DNA of 64,000 nt from Micavibrio_A sp964539025 (GCA_964539025.1 CAZIFA010000001.1:310001-374000); one strand, 5' to 3'. Positions 25,706-34,966 are shown, numbered from the stretch's first letter. Numbers and translations are program-made. Notes: a model not told the origin generated them from the sequence alone.

Positions 25706-26574
25706 TCCGCCGCCATGGGCAATGATTGTGCCTCGACATAGCTCGCGCAGAACCGAACCAATTTCTCAATATCGCTTTGCATTTTCTTGAAATTGGCTGA
25801 TTTTTTGTACGTGTCTTCATCCATATAAAGACTGCGTGCGATCTCGATCTGCAATGAATGACGACCCGTTGACGGGCTCGAATATCGCCGCACCAGCTCG
25901 ACCCCCTTATACGGGTCATTGATGCTGACCTTATACCCAAGCCCTTTTAAAAAATCCCGCACCGCATGGGTGAACCCGATATCGCACGACGTTCCGTCGC
26001 GATCCCCCAACACAAAATCCGCGGATTTGAGCGGTGTCGCGCGGAACGTGTGGGTTTCTTGCGTCGGCATCGAATGGCAATTGACGTGCCAGACCTGCCC
26101 GAACGTATAATGCGCGTCTTCGATCAGTTTTTCGAGCGCCGCGTGATAGGGGTGATAACAATTTTCAATCCGGGCCTTTATTTCTGCGGCTTTCAGCGGA
26201 CGGTTGTATAGCGGCACACCGGGGCGGACGAGCCTTCGGATCAGGCCAATTCCTGCGTGGGATCTTGCGGTTGCATTGATTTCTTCAGGCCAGATATCTT
26301 CTAATAAATCGACATCGATATCCCGCTCGCAGCGGTTCACGTCAATGTAAGAACGGGGGAAATCGGCGCAGAGCAACGCCGCACCCATGGCCGGACCGCA
26401 GGCGAACAATTCATCGACATACTTGTCTTCGGCCTTTTCCAGAACGGTAAAATCACAGGCATAATCGAAGTCGGCGGGGTAAATCACGCCGCTATGCGGG
26501 GAATCCAGCACCAGCGGCACCGGGTTTTCCGGCTTTATTAACGTGTAAATCCCTTGGACAGATTCCTTTTGCAA
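25702..26574 (-). CDS. N-formylglutamate amidohydrolase-family protein
   Basis: A 290-residue member of the FGase family, zinc enzymes that release formate and glutamate in histidine breakdown; relatives act on other N-formyl or N-acyl amino acids. Seen: VLDSPHSGVIYP (metal His), DFPRSYIDVNRCERDID, PLYNRPLKAAEI and VWHVNCHSMP (second metal His). The start is TTG 26574, the first usable codon in frame, with AAAGGA about nine bases upstream. No other hut genes are present, so the substrate is open. Confidence 0.9.
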   Translation of the reverse strand: MQKESVQGIYTLIKPENPVPLVLDSPHSGVIYPADFDYACDFTVLEKAEDKYVDELFACGPAMGAALLCADFPRSYIDVNRCERDIDVDLLEDIWPEEINATARSHAGIGLIRRLVRPGVPLYNRPLKAAEIKARIENCYHPYHAALEKLIEDAHYTFGQVWHVNCHSMPTQETHTFRATPLKSADFVLGDRDGTSCDIGFTHAVRDFLKGLGYKVSINDPYKGVELVRRYSSPSTGRHSLQIEIARSLYMDEDTYKKSANFKKMQSDIEKLVRFCASYVEAQSLPMAAD

Positions 26575-26602
26575 AGGCCGTATTCCTTTATATAGTCTGC
26601 AC

Positions 26603-26689
26603 TGTCATCCTGAGCGTACGCGAAGGATCTCATGGGAGTATGCGTAAATTTATGAGATTCTTCAATCGCTTCGCTCTTTCAGAATGACA
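26603..26689. repeat. TGTCATCCTGAGCG-class palindrome
   Basis: Starts TGTCATCCTGAGCG, ends TTTCAGAATGACA, with GGATCTCATG near the middle. It is the same class as 30027-30093 and lies in the divergent gap before serS. Confidence 0.75.
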
Positions 26690-26722
26690 TCATAAGGTTA
26701 GAATAGTTTTAAGGAAATATAA

Positions 26723-28003
26723 ATGCACGATATCAAGGCCATTCGCCAGGACCCTGCCGCTTTCGATAAAGCCATGGCCCGTCGCAAGCTGCCGCCTCAA
26801 AGCCCGGCCCTCCTGAAACTGGATGAAGAACGCCGCGCCGTGCAGACGGAATTGCAGACACTGCAAAACACCCGCAACGAAAAATCGAAACAGATCGGCG
26901 TGATCAAAGGCCAAAAGGGTGATGCCACCGCCCTGATGGATGAAGTCAACGCGCTCAAAAACCGGATGACCGAACTCGAAACCCGTGAAGCGACGCTGGC
27001 GGAATCCCTGAACCAACATCTGGCGAGCCTGCCAAACGTTCAGGCGCTGGATATTCCGGATGGTGATGGCGAAGAACAAAACGTCGAAATCCGCAAAGTG
27101 GGCGAACCCAAACGCCAGAACGAAAAAATCCCCGAACATTCCGATATCGGCGAAGCTTTGGGCATGATGGATTTTGAAACCGCCGCCAAAATGTCCGGCA
27201 GTCGTTTCGTCCTCATGCATTCCGGTCTTGCCCGCCTCGAACGTGCGCTGGCGCAATTCATGCTGGATACGCACACGCTGGAACACGGCTACACCGAAGT
27301 CTCGCCGCCCTTGATGGTCAACGATAAAACCATGTTCGGCACGGGCCAGCTTCCCAAATTCGAAGACGACCAGTTCCGCACCACGCGCGGCGACTGGCTG
27401 ATCCCGACGGCGGAAGTGCCGATGACCAACATCGTCGCCGATGAAATCGTCGACGAAGAATCCCTGCCGCGCCGCTATACCGCTTTCACGCCGTGTTTCC
27501 GTCAGGAAGCAGGGGCGGCAGGCAAAGACACCAAGGGCATGATCCGCCAGCATCAATTCTACAAAGTCGAAATGGTCTCGATCACGAAACCAGAAGACTC
27601 TGAGGCAGAACATCTGCGGATGACGCAATGCGCCGAAAATATTTTGAAAAAACTAGAACTGCCATTCCGCACGATCGTCCTTTGCACGGGCGATGCGGGT
27701 TTCGGTTCCTACAAAACTTACGACATCGAAGTCTGGCTACCGGGGCAGCAACGCTACCGCGAAATTTCATCCTGTTCGAACTGCGGCGATTTCCAAGCCC
27801 GCCGCATGAACGCGCGCTGCCGTACCAAGACCGATAAAAACACCCGCTTTGTTCACACGCTGAATGGCTCGGGCCTCGCCGTGGGTCGCGCCCTCATTGC
27901 CGTGCTGGAAAATTACTACGACCCGACGGACGGCGGCGTGTTTGTACCGACCGTCCTCAAACCCTATATGGGCGGGCTGGAGAAAATAACCAAGAAACAA
28001 TAA
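26723..28003 (+). CDS. serS: Seryl-tRNA synthetase
   Basis: Charges tRNA-Ser. The 426-residue protein has the long antiparallel coiled-coil arm (about residues 30-100) that grips the tRNA, then the class II catalytic core: motif 1 ending in YTEVSPPLMV, motif 2 around FRQEAGAAGKDTKGMIRQHQF, and motif 3 GSGLAVGRALIAVLENY. AAGGAAATATAA before the ATG gives a good start. Confidence 0.97.
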   Translation: MHDIKAIRQDPAAFDKAMARRKLPPQSPALLKLDEERRAVQTELQTLQNTRNEKSKQIGVIKGQKGDATALMDEVNALKNRMTELETREATLAESLNQHLASLPNVQALDIPDGDGEEQNVEIRKVGEPKRQNEKIPEHSDIGEALGMMDFETAAKMSGSRFVLMHSGLARLERALAQFMLDTHTLEHGYTEVSPPLMVNDKTMFGTGQLPKFEDDQFRTTRGDWLIPTAEVPMTNIVADEIVDEESLPRRYTAFTPCFRQEAGAAGKDTKGMIRQHQFYKVEMVSITKPEDSEAEHLRMTQCAENILKKLELPFRTIVLCTGDAGFGSYKTYDIEVWLPGQQRYREISSCSNCGDFQARRMNARCRTKTDKNTRFVHTLNGSGLAVGRALIAVLENYYDPTDGGVFVPTVLKPYMGGLEKITKKQ

Positions 28004-28029
28004 CTCCCTCTCCATGTCCCCCTTACTAT

Positions 28030-28089
28030 TGTCATCCTCCGGCTTGACCGGAGGATCCATGGATTCCCCGATCAAGTCGGGGAATGACA
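28030..28089. repeat. Head-to-head hairpin pair, gene-free
   Basis: Same two units as 9766-9828 but separated by a single T: left arms CCTCCGG/CCGGAGG and right arms TCCCCGA/TCGGGGA. It is the most compact pair in the window. A short CCTCTCCC/GGGAGAGG palindrome follows at 28107-28126. Confidence 0.88.
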
Positions 28090-28247
28090 CCGTAAGTAAA
28101 TGTTAACCCTCTCCCTATGGGAGAGGACTTTTATTGGGGTATAAATATCCATAACGTCTGTGGATAAGTCTTGAGAATACCCCCGAATTGAATCACAATG
28201 GCCTTGCGGCGCGTCGCCCGCAATCGAAAGACCATACCTTGTCATTC

Positions 28248-28937
28248 ATGACCGAAAAAAAGAAAGAGCTCTTGCGTATTCTGCGGGAGCAAACCGGGAT
28301 TCGGGACGAGCGCGTTCTCACCGCGATTGATTCCGTTCCGCGTGATCGTTTCATGATGGAACATATCCGTCACCGCGCGTGGGAAGATATCGCGCTCCCC
28401 ATCGAAGAAGGGCAGACGATTTCGCAACCTTCCGTCGTCGCCGTGATGACGCAATCGCTCGAACTCACCGACCGTCATAAGGTCTTGGAAATTGGCACGG
28501 GATCTGGTTATCAGGCCGCGATCCTTTCGAAACTTTGCCGCCGCGTTTACACGATCGAACGCCACAAGCCCCTGCTCGATGTTGCCGAACGACTCTTTCA
28601 CGAATTTCACCTTCGCAATGTCACGACAATCTGCGCCGATGGCATGCGCGGCTGGCCGCGTATTCACGGGATAGATCAGCATCCGTTTGATCGTGTTATC
28701 GTCACTTGCGCCGCCGAAACCGCGCCACCGCCCGCGCTTATTGATCAGCTTTGCGTTGGCGGTTTAATGGTCATTCCTATCGGCCCGCCCGGCGAACAAA
28801 TGCTTCGTCGCTACAGAAAAGATTCCGAAGAAACTTACTCGTATCGCAACATCATGCCTGTTCGCTTTGTACCGCTGCTCCCTCATGTTAACACCGGATA
28901 CAAGAAGAGGGAGGCGAGAGAGGTGGAGGTGGCGTGA
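28248..28937 (+). CDS. pcm: Protein-L-isoaspartate O-methyltransferase
   Basis: Repairs isoaspartyl residues in damaged proteins using S-adenosylmethionine. The 229-residue protein shows PRDRFM, the family's GQTISQPSVVAVMTQ, the SAM motif LEIGTGSGYQAAIL, YTIERHKPL and FDRVIVTCAAE followed by GGLMVIPIG. ATG 28248 is chosen by homology; an in-frame upstream ATG at 28188 would add 20 residues. The stop overlaps the next start (TGATG). The pcm-lipoprotein order matches the pcm-nlpD arrangement seen in many proteobacteria. Confidence 0.94.
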   Translation: MTEKKKELLRILREQTGIRDERVLTAIDSVPRDRFMMEHIRHRAWEDIALPIEEGQTISQPSVVAVMTQSLELTDRHKVLEIGTGSGYQAAILSKLCRRVYTIERHKPLLDVAERLFHEFHLRNVTTICADGMRGWPRIHGIDQHPFDRVIVTCAAETAPPPALIDQLCVGGLMVIPIGPPGEQMLRRYRKDSEETYSYRNIMPVRFVPLLPHVNTGYKKREAREVEVA

Positions 28938-29992
28938 TGCGCAAATTTTCCGCCGCGACGCTTATCTCAACGCTTCTTCTATCCGCTTGTTTAACCCCCA
29001 CCGGAAAACAGCAGCCCGTCGAAGTCGTCACCTATGGCGCAAAAGCAGGCGCCGGAACAACGGGCATGCACACCGTGCTTGGCGGCGATACGGTTTATAC
29101 GGTCTCACAACAATATAATTTGCCGCTGCGGGAGATAATATCTCTCAATCATCTCTCCGCGCCTTATCATCTGCAATCGGGCTTTCGTTTAAAGCTTCCA
29201 CCGCCCAATGAATATACGGTACGCCAAGGCGACACGCTGAACGGCATCTCGCGGCTGTTCAATGTGAGCGTGAGCGAAATGGCGAAGATCAATGATCTTT
29301 CCGCGCCTTACACGCTCGATAATGGACGCGTGCTTCGTATGCCCGCGCCGCAACCAAAACTCGATGATGAATTTGCGACGAACGCGCCGCCTATGACTTT
29401 CACGACGACCGAACTTGAATCCGCCGTGCCGCTCAAACCCGGCGTGGTGGAATCCGAAGTGCTCGCACCATCGCCCGGTATGACACAGCAGGCGAGCGCG
29501 GCAACGCAAACGCTTGGTGGCTATCCGCCGCAACCGGTTGCAACCGCCGCGCCCGCGCAGGTTCAAAAAGTTTCCGCTGCTACGCCTTCCATCGCACCGA
29601 AAATTCCGCCGCGCACAGGCAGCGGACGTTTCATGCGCCCCATCGATGGCAAAGTCATTTCCAGCTACGGCCCCAAACCCGACGGTCTGCATAACGATGG
29701 GATCAACATCAAGGCGCCGCGCGGTACGGCTGTGCGCTCTGCTGAAAACGGCGTCGTCGCTTATGTGGGATCGGATATGCAAGGCTACGGCAATCTTGTG
29801 CTGATCCGCCACCAAGATCGCTGGATGACGGCTTACGCGCATATGGATAAAATGCTGGTGAAAAAAGGCGATGTCGTCAAAGCGGGGCAGAGCATCGGCA
29901 CGGTCGGTTCGACGGGCGGCGTCGATTCACCGCAACTCCACTTCGAAGTGCGCAAAGGCACCGAAGCGAAAGACCCGAATAGTTATTTATAG
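28937..29992 (+). CDS. NlpD/DipM-like lipoprotein with two LysM and a degenerate LytM domain
   Basis: A 351-residue envelope lipoprotein: lipobox LLSACL near residue 17, LysM repeats at about 35-85 and 90-135, a Pro/Ala-rich linker, and a C-terminal LytM/M23 domain (about 230-350). Zinc ligands are altered: the HxGxD site reads NDGIN and the HxH site reads QLH. Loss of these residues is known for NlpD, EnvC and DipM, which activate cell-wall amidases during division instead of cutting peptidoglycan. That role is inferred here. Coupled to pcm by TGATG. Confidence 0.9.
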   Translation: MRKFSAATLISTLLLSACLTPTGKQQPVEVVTYGAKAGAGTTGMHTVLGGDTVYTVSQQYNLPLREIISLNHLSAPYHLQSGFRLKLPPPNEYTVRQGDTLNGISRLFNVSVSEMAKINDLSAPYTLDNGRVLRMPAPQPKLDDEFATNAPPMTFTTTELESAVPLKPGVVESEVLAPSPGMTQQASAATQTLGGYPPQPVATAAPAQVQKVSAATPSIAPKIPPRTGSGRFMRPIDGKVISSYGPKPDGLHNDGINIKAPRGTAVRSAENGVVAYVGSDMQGYGNLVLIRHQDRWMTAYAHMDKMLVKKGDVVKAGQSIGTVGSTGGVDSPQLHFEVRKGTEAKDPNSYL

Positions 29993-30026
29993 TTATAGCT
30001 ACGAAGACACGAAAATTTAAAAAAAC

Positions 30027-30093
30027 TGTCATCCTGAGCGCAGCGAAGGATCTCATGAGATCCTTCAGTCGCTAAAGCTCCTTCAGGATGACA
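30027..30093. repeat. TGTCATCCTGAGCG-class palindrome
   Basis: Starts TGTCATCCTGAGCGCAGC and ends CTTCAGGATGACA, with the centre GATCTCATGAGATC forming a perfect inner palindrome. It lies between convergent genes. Confidence 0.85.
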
Positions 30094-30120
30094 TAGTATT
30101 TTTTTTCGTGGTTTTTAGAG

Positions 30121-30975
30121 TTACCCAATTCTCTTCTTCTGCTTGCCCGCCACATGCTGGATAAACTGCCATGCAACGCGGCCAGATCTGTTGCCGCGCG
30201 TGCGGAACCATTCGATGGCCTCGGCCTCTTCGAATTTCAATCCGTATTCCTTGGCGTATCCAGAAATCATCGCCAGATAATCGTCCTGCGAACACGGATA
30301 AAATCCGAGCCACAACCCGAACCGATCCGATAACGACACTTTCTCCTCGACGCTTTCGCCCGGATGAATGGATGTCCCGCGCTCATTCTCGATCATCTGG
30401 CGTGAAATCAGATGGCGCCTGTTCGACGTCGCATAAAAAATCACGTTCTCGGGTCGGCCTTCGACGCCGCCTTCCAAAACCGCCTTCAACGATTTGTAAT
30501 GATAATCCTGTTCTTCGAACGACAAATCGTCGCAAAACAAAATAAAACGAAACTCCTTCGCCGCGCGCAAAATATCGAGGAGAAGGGGCAGCGTGCCGAT
30601 ATCTTCTCGGTGAATTTCAATCAGTTTCAACGGATGCGATTTCGCAAGCTCCGCATGCGCTGCCTTAACGAGCGATGATTTGCCCATACCGCGTGCGCCC
30701 CAGAGCAGCACATTGTTTGCGGCATATCCGCTCGCAAACTGGCGCGTGTTTTCGATCAGCGTCTCGATCTGCGGGCCGATCCCGACCAGAAGAGAGAGGG
30801 GTAGGGCGTGACATTCGATCACGGGTTTTGCAGTGCGGCTCGCCGCCTGCCAAACCCAGATGCTCGACTGGCTGAAATCCGCCATTTTGGCCGTGCCTGT
30901 GCTGGACCCGGCTTCGAGCGCCACGGCCACGCGTTCCATAAGCTTTTCAAGGGTTTTGAGCTGTTGATCGTCCAT
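30121..30975 (-). CDS. DUF815-family AAA ATPase
   Basis: A 284-residue P-loop ATPase of the DUF815 family. Walker A is GARGMGKSSL near residue 100, Walker B is FILFCDDLSFEE, and an arginine-rich RFGLWLGFYP segment follows. The C-terminal GNRSGRVAWQFIQH is typical of the family. The biological role is not established. ATG 30975 is chosen; a GTG three codons earlier is possible. Divergent from yajC across a 130-bp palindrome. Confidence 0.9.
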   Translation of the reverse strand: MDDQQLKTLEKLMERVAVALEAGSSTGTAKMADFSQSSIWVWQAASRTAKPVIECHALPLSLLVGIGPQIETLIENTRQFASGYAANNVLLWGARGMGKSSLVKAAHAELAKSHPLKLIEIHREDIGTLPLLLDILRAAKEFRFILFCDDLSFEEQDYHYKSLKAVLEGGVEGRPENVIFYATSNRRHLISRQMIENERGTSIHPGESVEEKVSLSDRFGLWLGFYPCSQDDYLAMISGYAKEYGLKFEEAEAIEWFRTRGNRSGRVAWQFIQHVAGKQKKRIG

Positions 30976-31022
30976 CTTTCGCACTTGCCTTTGTATGTCT
31001 GGACGTTATAGTCGCCCTGAAT

Positions 31023-31152
31023 TGTCATCCCCTTGGTGAGGCGGCTTGCCGCCGAACACTAACGAAGGGGATCCAGAAAAGACAGCGGCTTTGCCGCTGA
31101 CATATGGATCCCCGCTGTGCCAGCGCGTTTCACGCGCGCCGCGGGGATGACT
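31023..31152. repeat. TGTCATCCCC-class long palindrome
   Basis: Starts TGTCATCCCCTTGGTGAGGC and ends CGCCGCGGGGATGAC; internal hairpins GCGGCTTGCCGC and AGCGGCTTTGCCGCT are visible. It lies in the promoter gap between the DUF815 gene and yajC, so it may be transcribed into the yajC leader. Confidence 0.8.
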
Positions 31153-31194
31153 TTGATGGTTATTTTCACCACATTTTGAAGTAAAAAGGAATAA

Positions 31195-31587
31195 ATGAAT
31201 ATGCTGATTTCCCAAGCCCTTGCAGCGGACGCCTCCGCCCCGGCCGAAACCACGGCTGAAACCGCTGTACCCGGCGCAATGCCTGCCCCGGACACAAGCG
31301 CGGTCGTAATCCAGAATGTCGGTATGATCGTTCTTTTGGTTGTGATGTTCTATTTCCTTTTGATCCGCCCGCAACAAAAGCGCTTCAAGGAACACAAGGA
31401 AATGGTCGATGCGCTGAAGGTCGGCGACAAGGTTTATGTCGGCGGTCTTGTTGGTACGGTTTCGAATCTTACCAGCAAAGAGGAAATCGCGGTTGATCTT
31501 GGCAACGGCACGAAAGTTACGGCGCTGCGTTCTTACGTTCAAACGCCGACGCCGCTGGTGGCCGATAAAAAATCCGTAAAGAAGTAG
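31195..31587 (+). CDS. yajC: Preprotein translocase subunit YajC
   Basis: Small inner-membrane partner of SecDF. The 130-residue protein has an Ala/Pro-rich N-terminus longer than in E. coli, one membrane helix (NVGMIVLLVVMFYFLLI, about residues 41-58), the RPQQKRFKEHKEM signature and a basic cytoplasmic domain with GGLVGTVSNL. AAAAGGAATAA precedes the ATG. It opens the yajC-secD-secF operon. Confidence 0.95.
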   Translation: MNMLISQALAADASAPAETTAETAVPGAMPAPDTSAVVIQNVGMIVLLVVMFYFLLIRPQQKRFKEHKEMVDALKVGDKVYVGGLVGTVSNLTSKEEIAVDLGNGTKVTALRSYVQTPTPLVADKKSVKK

Positions 31588-31596
31588 TATCCGCCT

Positions 31597-33165
31597 ATGC
31601 TCCAGATACCAAAATGGCAGCGCATCCTGATTATCGGCGTGGTGTTGCTGTCGATTCTCTACAGTGCACCCAATTTTGTTCCTAAGGAGCATCAGGCGCA
31701 AATTCTGGGCAGCCTGCCGTCCTTCCTGCCACACAAGACCGTCAATCTCGGCCTCGATCTTCAGGGCGGATCGCACATCTTGCTTCAGGTCGATCTGAAC
31801 TCGGTAACCAAACAACGCTCCGATGATCTTGTTTCTTCTCTGCGCCCCGCGCTGCGCGATCAAAAAGTCGGATATAAACGTCTGGCCGTCATTCCGGGCG
31901 GGGGTGTTCGCGTTACGTTGCGTGAACCTACTGACGCCGATGCAGTGACCAAGGCTATCCGCGTACTGGATAATACGTTGAGCGTTTCGACCAAAGACGG
32001 TGTTGTTGAGGGTGTTTTTTCCGAAGCCGGTATCAAGACGGTGAAAGAAGAAGTTCTTTCGCAATCCATCGAAATCGTCCGCCGCCGTATCGATGAAACT
32101 GGAACGAATGAGCCGATCATCCAGCGTCAGGGTGAGGACCGCATTGTTGTCCAGTTGCCGGGGCTTGATGACCCGGACCGCGTTAAACAACTGCTCGGCA
32201 AAACCGCCAAACTTTCTTTCCACCTCGTCAATATGGAGGTTGGTAATTCCGATGTGAAGACGTCAGGCGGCGATATGATCCTGCCGATGCAGGAACGCCC
32301 CGGTGAAACGCTGGCCGTGCAACGTCAGGCGCAAATAACCGGTGACATGCTGGTGAACGCTGCTTATGCGCCGGATCAAAATGGCGCGGCGGCTGTATCT
32401 TTCCGTTTCAACCCGATAGGGACAAAAAAATTCTGCGATCTGTCGCGTGAAAACGTGAACAAGCTTTTTGCCATCGTACTAGATAGCGTTGTCATTTCCG
32501 CGCCTGTGATCCGTGAACCTATCTGCGGGGGATCTGGTCAGATTTCCGGTAACTTTACGGTCAAGGAAGCCAATGATCTTGCGATCCTACTACGCGCTGG
32601 CGCTCTGCCTGCGCCGCTACATATAATTGAAGAGCGCACGGTCGGCCCGTCCCTTGGTGCGGACTCCATAAAAGCAGGGAAGGAAGCCGCGTTGTTAGGC
32701 TTGGCGCTCGTATTTATCCTGATGATCGGCTCCTATTCATTGTTCGGCGTGTTTTCCTGTATCGGCATGATTGTTAACCTCGCCATCTGTTTCGCGTTTT
32801 TGTCGGTTTTGCAGGCAACGCTGACAATGCCCGGCATTGCGGGCCTTGTTCTTACAGTTTGTATGTCGGTGGATGCCAACGTGCTGATCTATGAACGCAT
32901 CCGTGAGGAACTGCGCGATGGCCGCTCGCCGATCTCCGCCATTGACAACGGATTCCGTATCGCGTTCGGCACCATTCTGGATTCAAACCTAACCGCGCTT
33001 TTTGCCTCGCTGATCCTGTTCTCGTTCGGCACGGGTCCCATCAAGGGATTCGCCGTTACGACGGCTATCGGCGTAGTCGCGTCCTTCTTCACCGCCATCT
33101 CGGTCGTTCGTTTAATGGTCGTATGGTGGGTAGGGCGGCGTAAGTTGATGGCGTTGCCGGTGTAG
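31597..33165 (+). CDS. secD: Protein translocase subunit SecD
   Basis: Uses the proton gradient to help complete protein export. At 522 residues it is the shorter SecD form: first membrane helix near 10-26, the periplasmic GLDLQGGSHILLQVD (D1 motif), the P1 domain with VRRRIDETGTNEP, then the membrane half with LLRAGALPAPL, the ERTVGPSLG D5 motif and SVDANVLIYERIREE in the last membrane bundle. It starts 9 bp after yajC and ends 12 bp before secF. Confidence 0.96.
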   Translation: MLQIPKWQRILIIGVVLLSILYSAPNFVPKEHQAQILGSLPSFLPHKTVNLGLDLQGGSHILLQVDLNSVTKQRSDDLVSSLRPALRDQKVGYKRLAVIPGGGVRVTLREPTDADAVTKAIRVLDNTLSVSTKDGVVEGVFSEAGIKTVKEEVLSQSIEIVRRRIDETGTNEPIIQRQGEDRIVVQLPGLDDPDRVKQLLGKTAKLSFHLVNMEVGNSDVKTSGGDMILPMQERPGETLAVQRQAQITGDMLVNAAYAPDQNGAAAVSFRFNPIGTKKFCDLSRENVNKLFAIVLDSVVISAPVIREPICGGSGQISGNFTVKEANDLAILLRAGALPAPLHIIEERTVGPSLGADSIKAGKEAALLGLALVFILMIGSYSLFGVFSCIGMIVNLAICFAFLSVLQATLTMPGIAGLVLTVCMSVDANVLIYERIREELRDGRSPISAIDNGFRIAFGTILDSNLTALFASLILFSFGTGPIKGFAVTTAIGVVASFFTAISVVRLMVVWWVGRRKLMALPV

Positions 33166-33177
33166 AGGAATAAAATC

Positions 33178-34101
33178 ATGTGGACAGGCATTAAAGTAGT
33201 ACCCGACAACACTAAAATCGATTTTATCGGCTCGCGTTATATCGGCTTTGCCGTGACGGGGATCATGATTATCGGCGCAATCGTCCTGCTGGCGACCAAG
33301 GGTCTGAATTACGGCATTGATTTCACGGGCGGAACGCTTATCGAAATTTCGACGCAAAAGACGCCTGATATCGTCAAATTGCGCGAAGATCTGAACAATC
33401 TCAATCTTGAGGATATTTCTATTCAGGAATTTGGCGCGCCGACCAATCTTCTGATCCGCGTGCCGGGACAGGGGGATGACCCCGAAGTACAAAAGGCCGC
33501 TATTGAAAAGGTGAAGGCTGAAATCGAAAAGGCCCATTCCGATGTCGATTACCGTCGCGTCGAATTTGTCGGTCCGCAGGTTGGCAAGGAACTTAAAGTG
33601 AAAGGCGTGTATGCCGTCGTTTTCGCCTTATTGGGGATCATGGCCTATGTCTGGTTCCGCTTCGAATGGCAATTCGGTCTGGCCGCTGTCGTTTCTCTGG
33701 TTCACGACGTGTTCGCCGTTCTCGGTTTTATGGTGATTACGGGTCGCACGTTCGATTTGTCAACGCTTGCCGCCGTGCTTATGGTCGCAGGTTTTTCGAT
33801 CAATGATACGGTCGTTATCTTCGACCGTATTCGTGAGATGATGCGTAAATACCGCAAAAAGCCGCTCGCCGAAGTCTGCAATATGGCGATCAATGAGACG
33901 CTGTCCCGCACCGTGATGACCTCTATGCTCACGCTTCTGGCGCTGATCTCCCTTTGGGTGTTTGGCGGCGAAGTGATCCGCGGCTTTGTTGACGCGCTGC
34001 TGTTCGGCTTTGTGGTCGGCACCTATTCGTCGATTTATGTGGCTGCGGCATTGCTTCTCTATCTGGGTTTGCGCCCGGCTTATGAGGAAAAACCGGCCTA
34101 A
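33178..34101 (+). CDS. secF: Protein translocase subunit SecF
   Basis: Partner of SecD. The 307-residue protein has a first membrane helix (about residues 22-40), the GIDFTGGTLIEI motif, the short periplasmic domain with RVEFVGPQVGKEL, and five further membrane helices containing MVAGFSINDTVVIFDRIRE and the TLSRTVMTS motif. It is followed by a lipoprotein gene and then the Mth938-fold gene. Confidence 0.96.
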   Translation: MWTGIKVVPDNTKIDFIGSRYIGFAVTGIMIIGAIVLLATKGLNYGIDFTGGTLIEISTQKTPDIVKLREDLNNLNLEDISIQEFGAPTNLLIRVPGQGDDPEVQKAAIEKVKAEIEKAHSDVDYRRVEFVGPQVGKELKVKGVYAVVFALLGIMAYVWFRFEWQFGLAAVVSLVHDVFAVLGFMVITGRTFDLSTLAAVLMVAGFSINDTVVIFDRIREMMRKYRKKPLAEVCNMAINETLSRTVMTSMLTLLALISLWVFGGEVIRGFVDALLFGFVVGTYSSIYVAAALLLYLGLRPAYEEKPA

Positions 34102-34165
34102 ACCATTGTCTTTTGGGCAAAAGGCTTCTACTTTTAAGCCTGTCCGCAATTGAAGGAGATTCACG

Positions 34166-34957
34166 ATGTCCCGCATTTCAAAATCGATCCTGCTGACGGG
34201 TTTGTCCGTATTGGCTCTGGGTGCCTGTTCGTCCGACAAGGGTCCTGGCGATCTTGGCTCAAAAGATGACATCGTGGTTCGCAACAACGGCATGCCCGGC
34301 GCGCAGCAACAGGCGGCGAAGGCCGAAGGTGAAGATTTTACTTCTACGGTGGAACAGGCTGAAGCTGCCCCGGCGCCGGAAGTTACGAGCGCCGAGCCAC
34401 TTCCCGATAATTCTCCCGCGACGAAAGAGGCGGTCGAACAACAACAGGCCACAAACGCACCACTGCAAAGCACACCTGCTACGACAACCGCACCCGCCGC
34501 CACGGAACCCGCGCCTGCCGTTATTCCGCCGACGCCGCAATCCGCACCATCTGCTACTGCTCCGGCCCCGGTGGCGCAAGCACCCGCGCAAGTCGCGACA
34601 CAGGTTCCGGCTCCCGTTACTACGACGGAACCGGAACCTGCAACGCTTGCGCCCGGCGTGAAATATCCGCTTGATCCGAACGCGCCGTATTCGCCCAAGG
34701 CCGTTGCCGCCGCGAACGCAGCCGCTACGACCACTGCCGCAACCGCGCCTGCCGCTGGTGTGCCGAACATGACCGATCCCGCGACCATCAAAGCCGCGCA
34801 GACAGCATTGAAGGCAAAAGGCGGCTACAGTGGCGCTGAATCCGGTGAAATCGATGCGAACTTCCTCAACGCGCTCACGGTCTATCAAGGCCAGAACGGG
34901 CTGGCGCAAGGCGGTCTGAATGAAGACACGCTGCGCAACCTCGGCGTTATTCAGTAA
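34166..34957 (+). CDS. Lipoprotein with C-terminal peptidoglycan-binding-like domain
   Basis: A 263-residue predicted lipoprotein: signal peptide with lipobox LALGACSS (Cys at residue 21), a very long low-complexity Ala/Pro/Thr-rich linker (about residues 60-200) that would reach through the periplasm, and a C-terminal segment of about 60 residues (TDPATIKAAQTALKAKGGY to LRNLGVIQ) resembling the PG_binding_1 three-helix fold. GAAGGAGATTCACG precedes the ATG. It probably links outer membrane and peptidoglycan; the exact role is unknown. Confidence 0.82.
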   Translation: MSRISKSILLTGLSVLALGACSSDKGPGDLGSKDDIVVRNNGMPGAQQQAAKAEGEDFTSTVEQAEAAPAPEVTSAEPLPDNSPATKEAVEQQQATNAPLQSTPATTTAPAATEPAPAVIPPTPQSAPSATAPAPVAQAPAQVATQVPAPVTTTEPEPATLAPGVKYPLDPNAPYSPKAVAAANAAATTTAATAPAAGVPNMTDPATIKAAQTALKAKGGYSGAESGEIDANFLNALTVYQGQNGLAQGGLNEDTLRNLGVIQ

Positions 34958-34966
34958 GGGCCCATC

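Noticed and set aside
26690..27628. 312-codon minus-strand frame opposite serS
   Set aside because: SerS homology fully covers the plus strand, and the antisense translation is Phe/His/Arg-rich without domains.
31006..32223. 405-codon minus-strand frame opposite yajC and secD
   Set aside because: It runs through the repeat at 31023 and opposes two clear genes; its His/Arg/Phe-rich translation is typical of antisense shadow.
33760..34791. 343-codon minus-strand frame opposite secF and the lipoprotein linker
   Set aside because: It is generated by the Ala/Pro/Thr low-complexity linker and SecF; the Gly/Ala/Val repeats reflect the complement of that linker.
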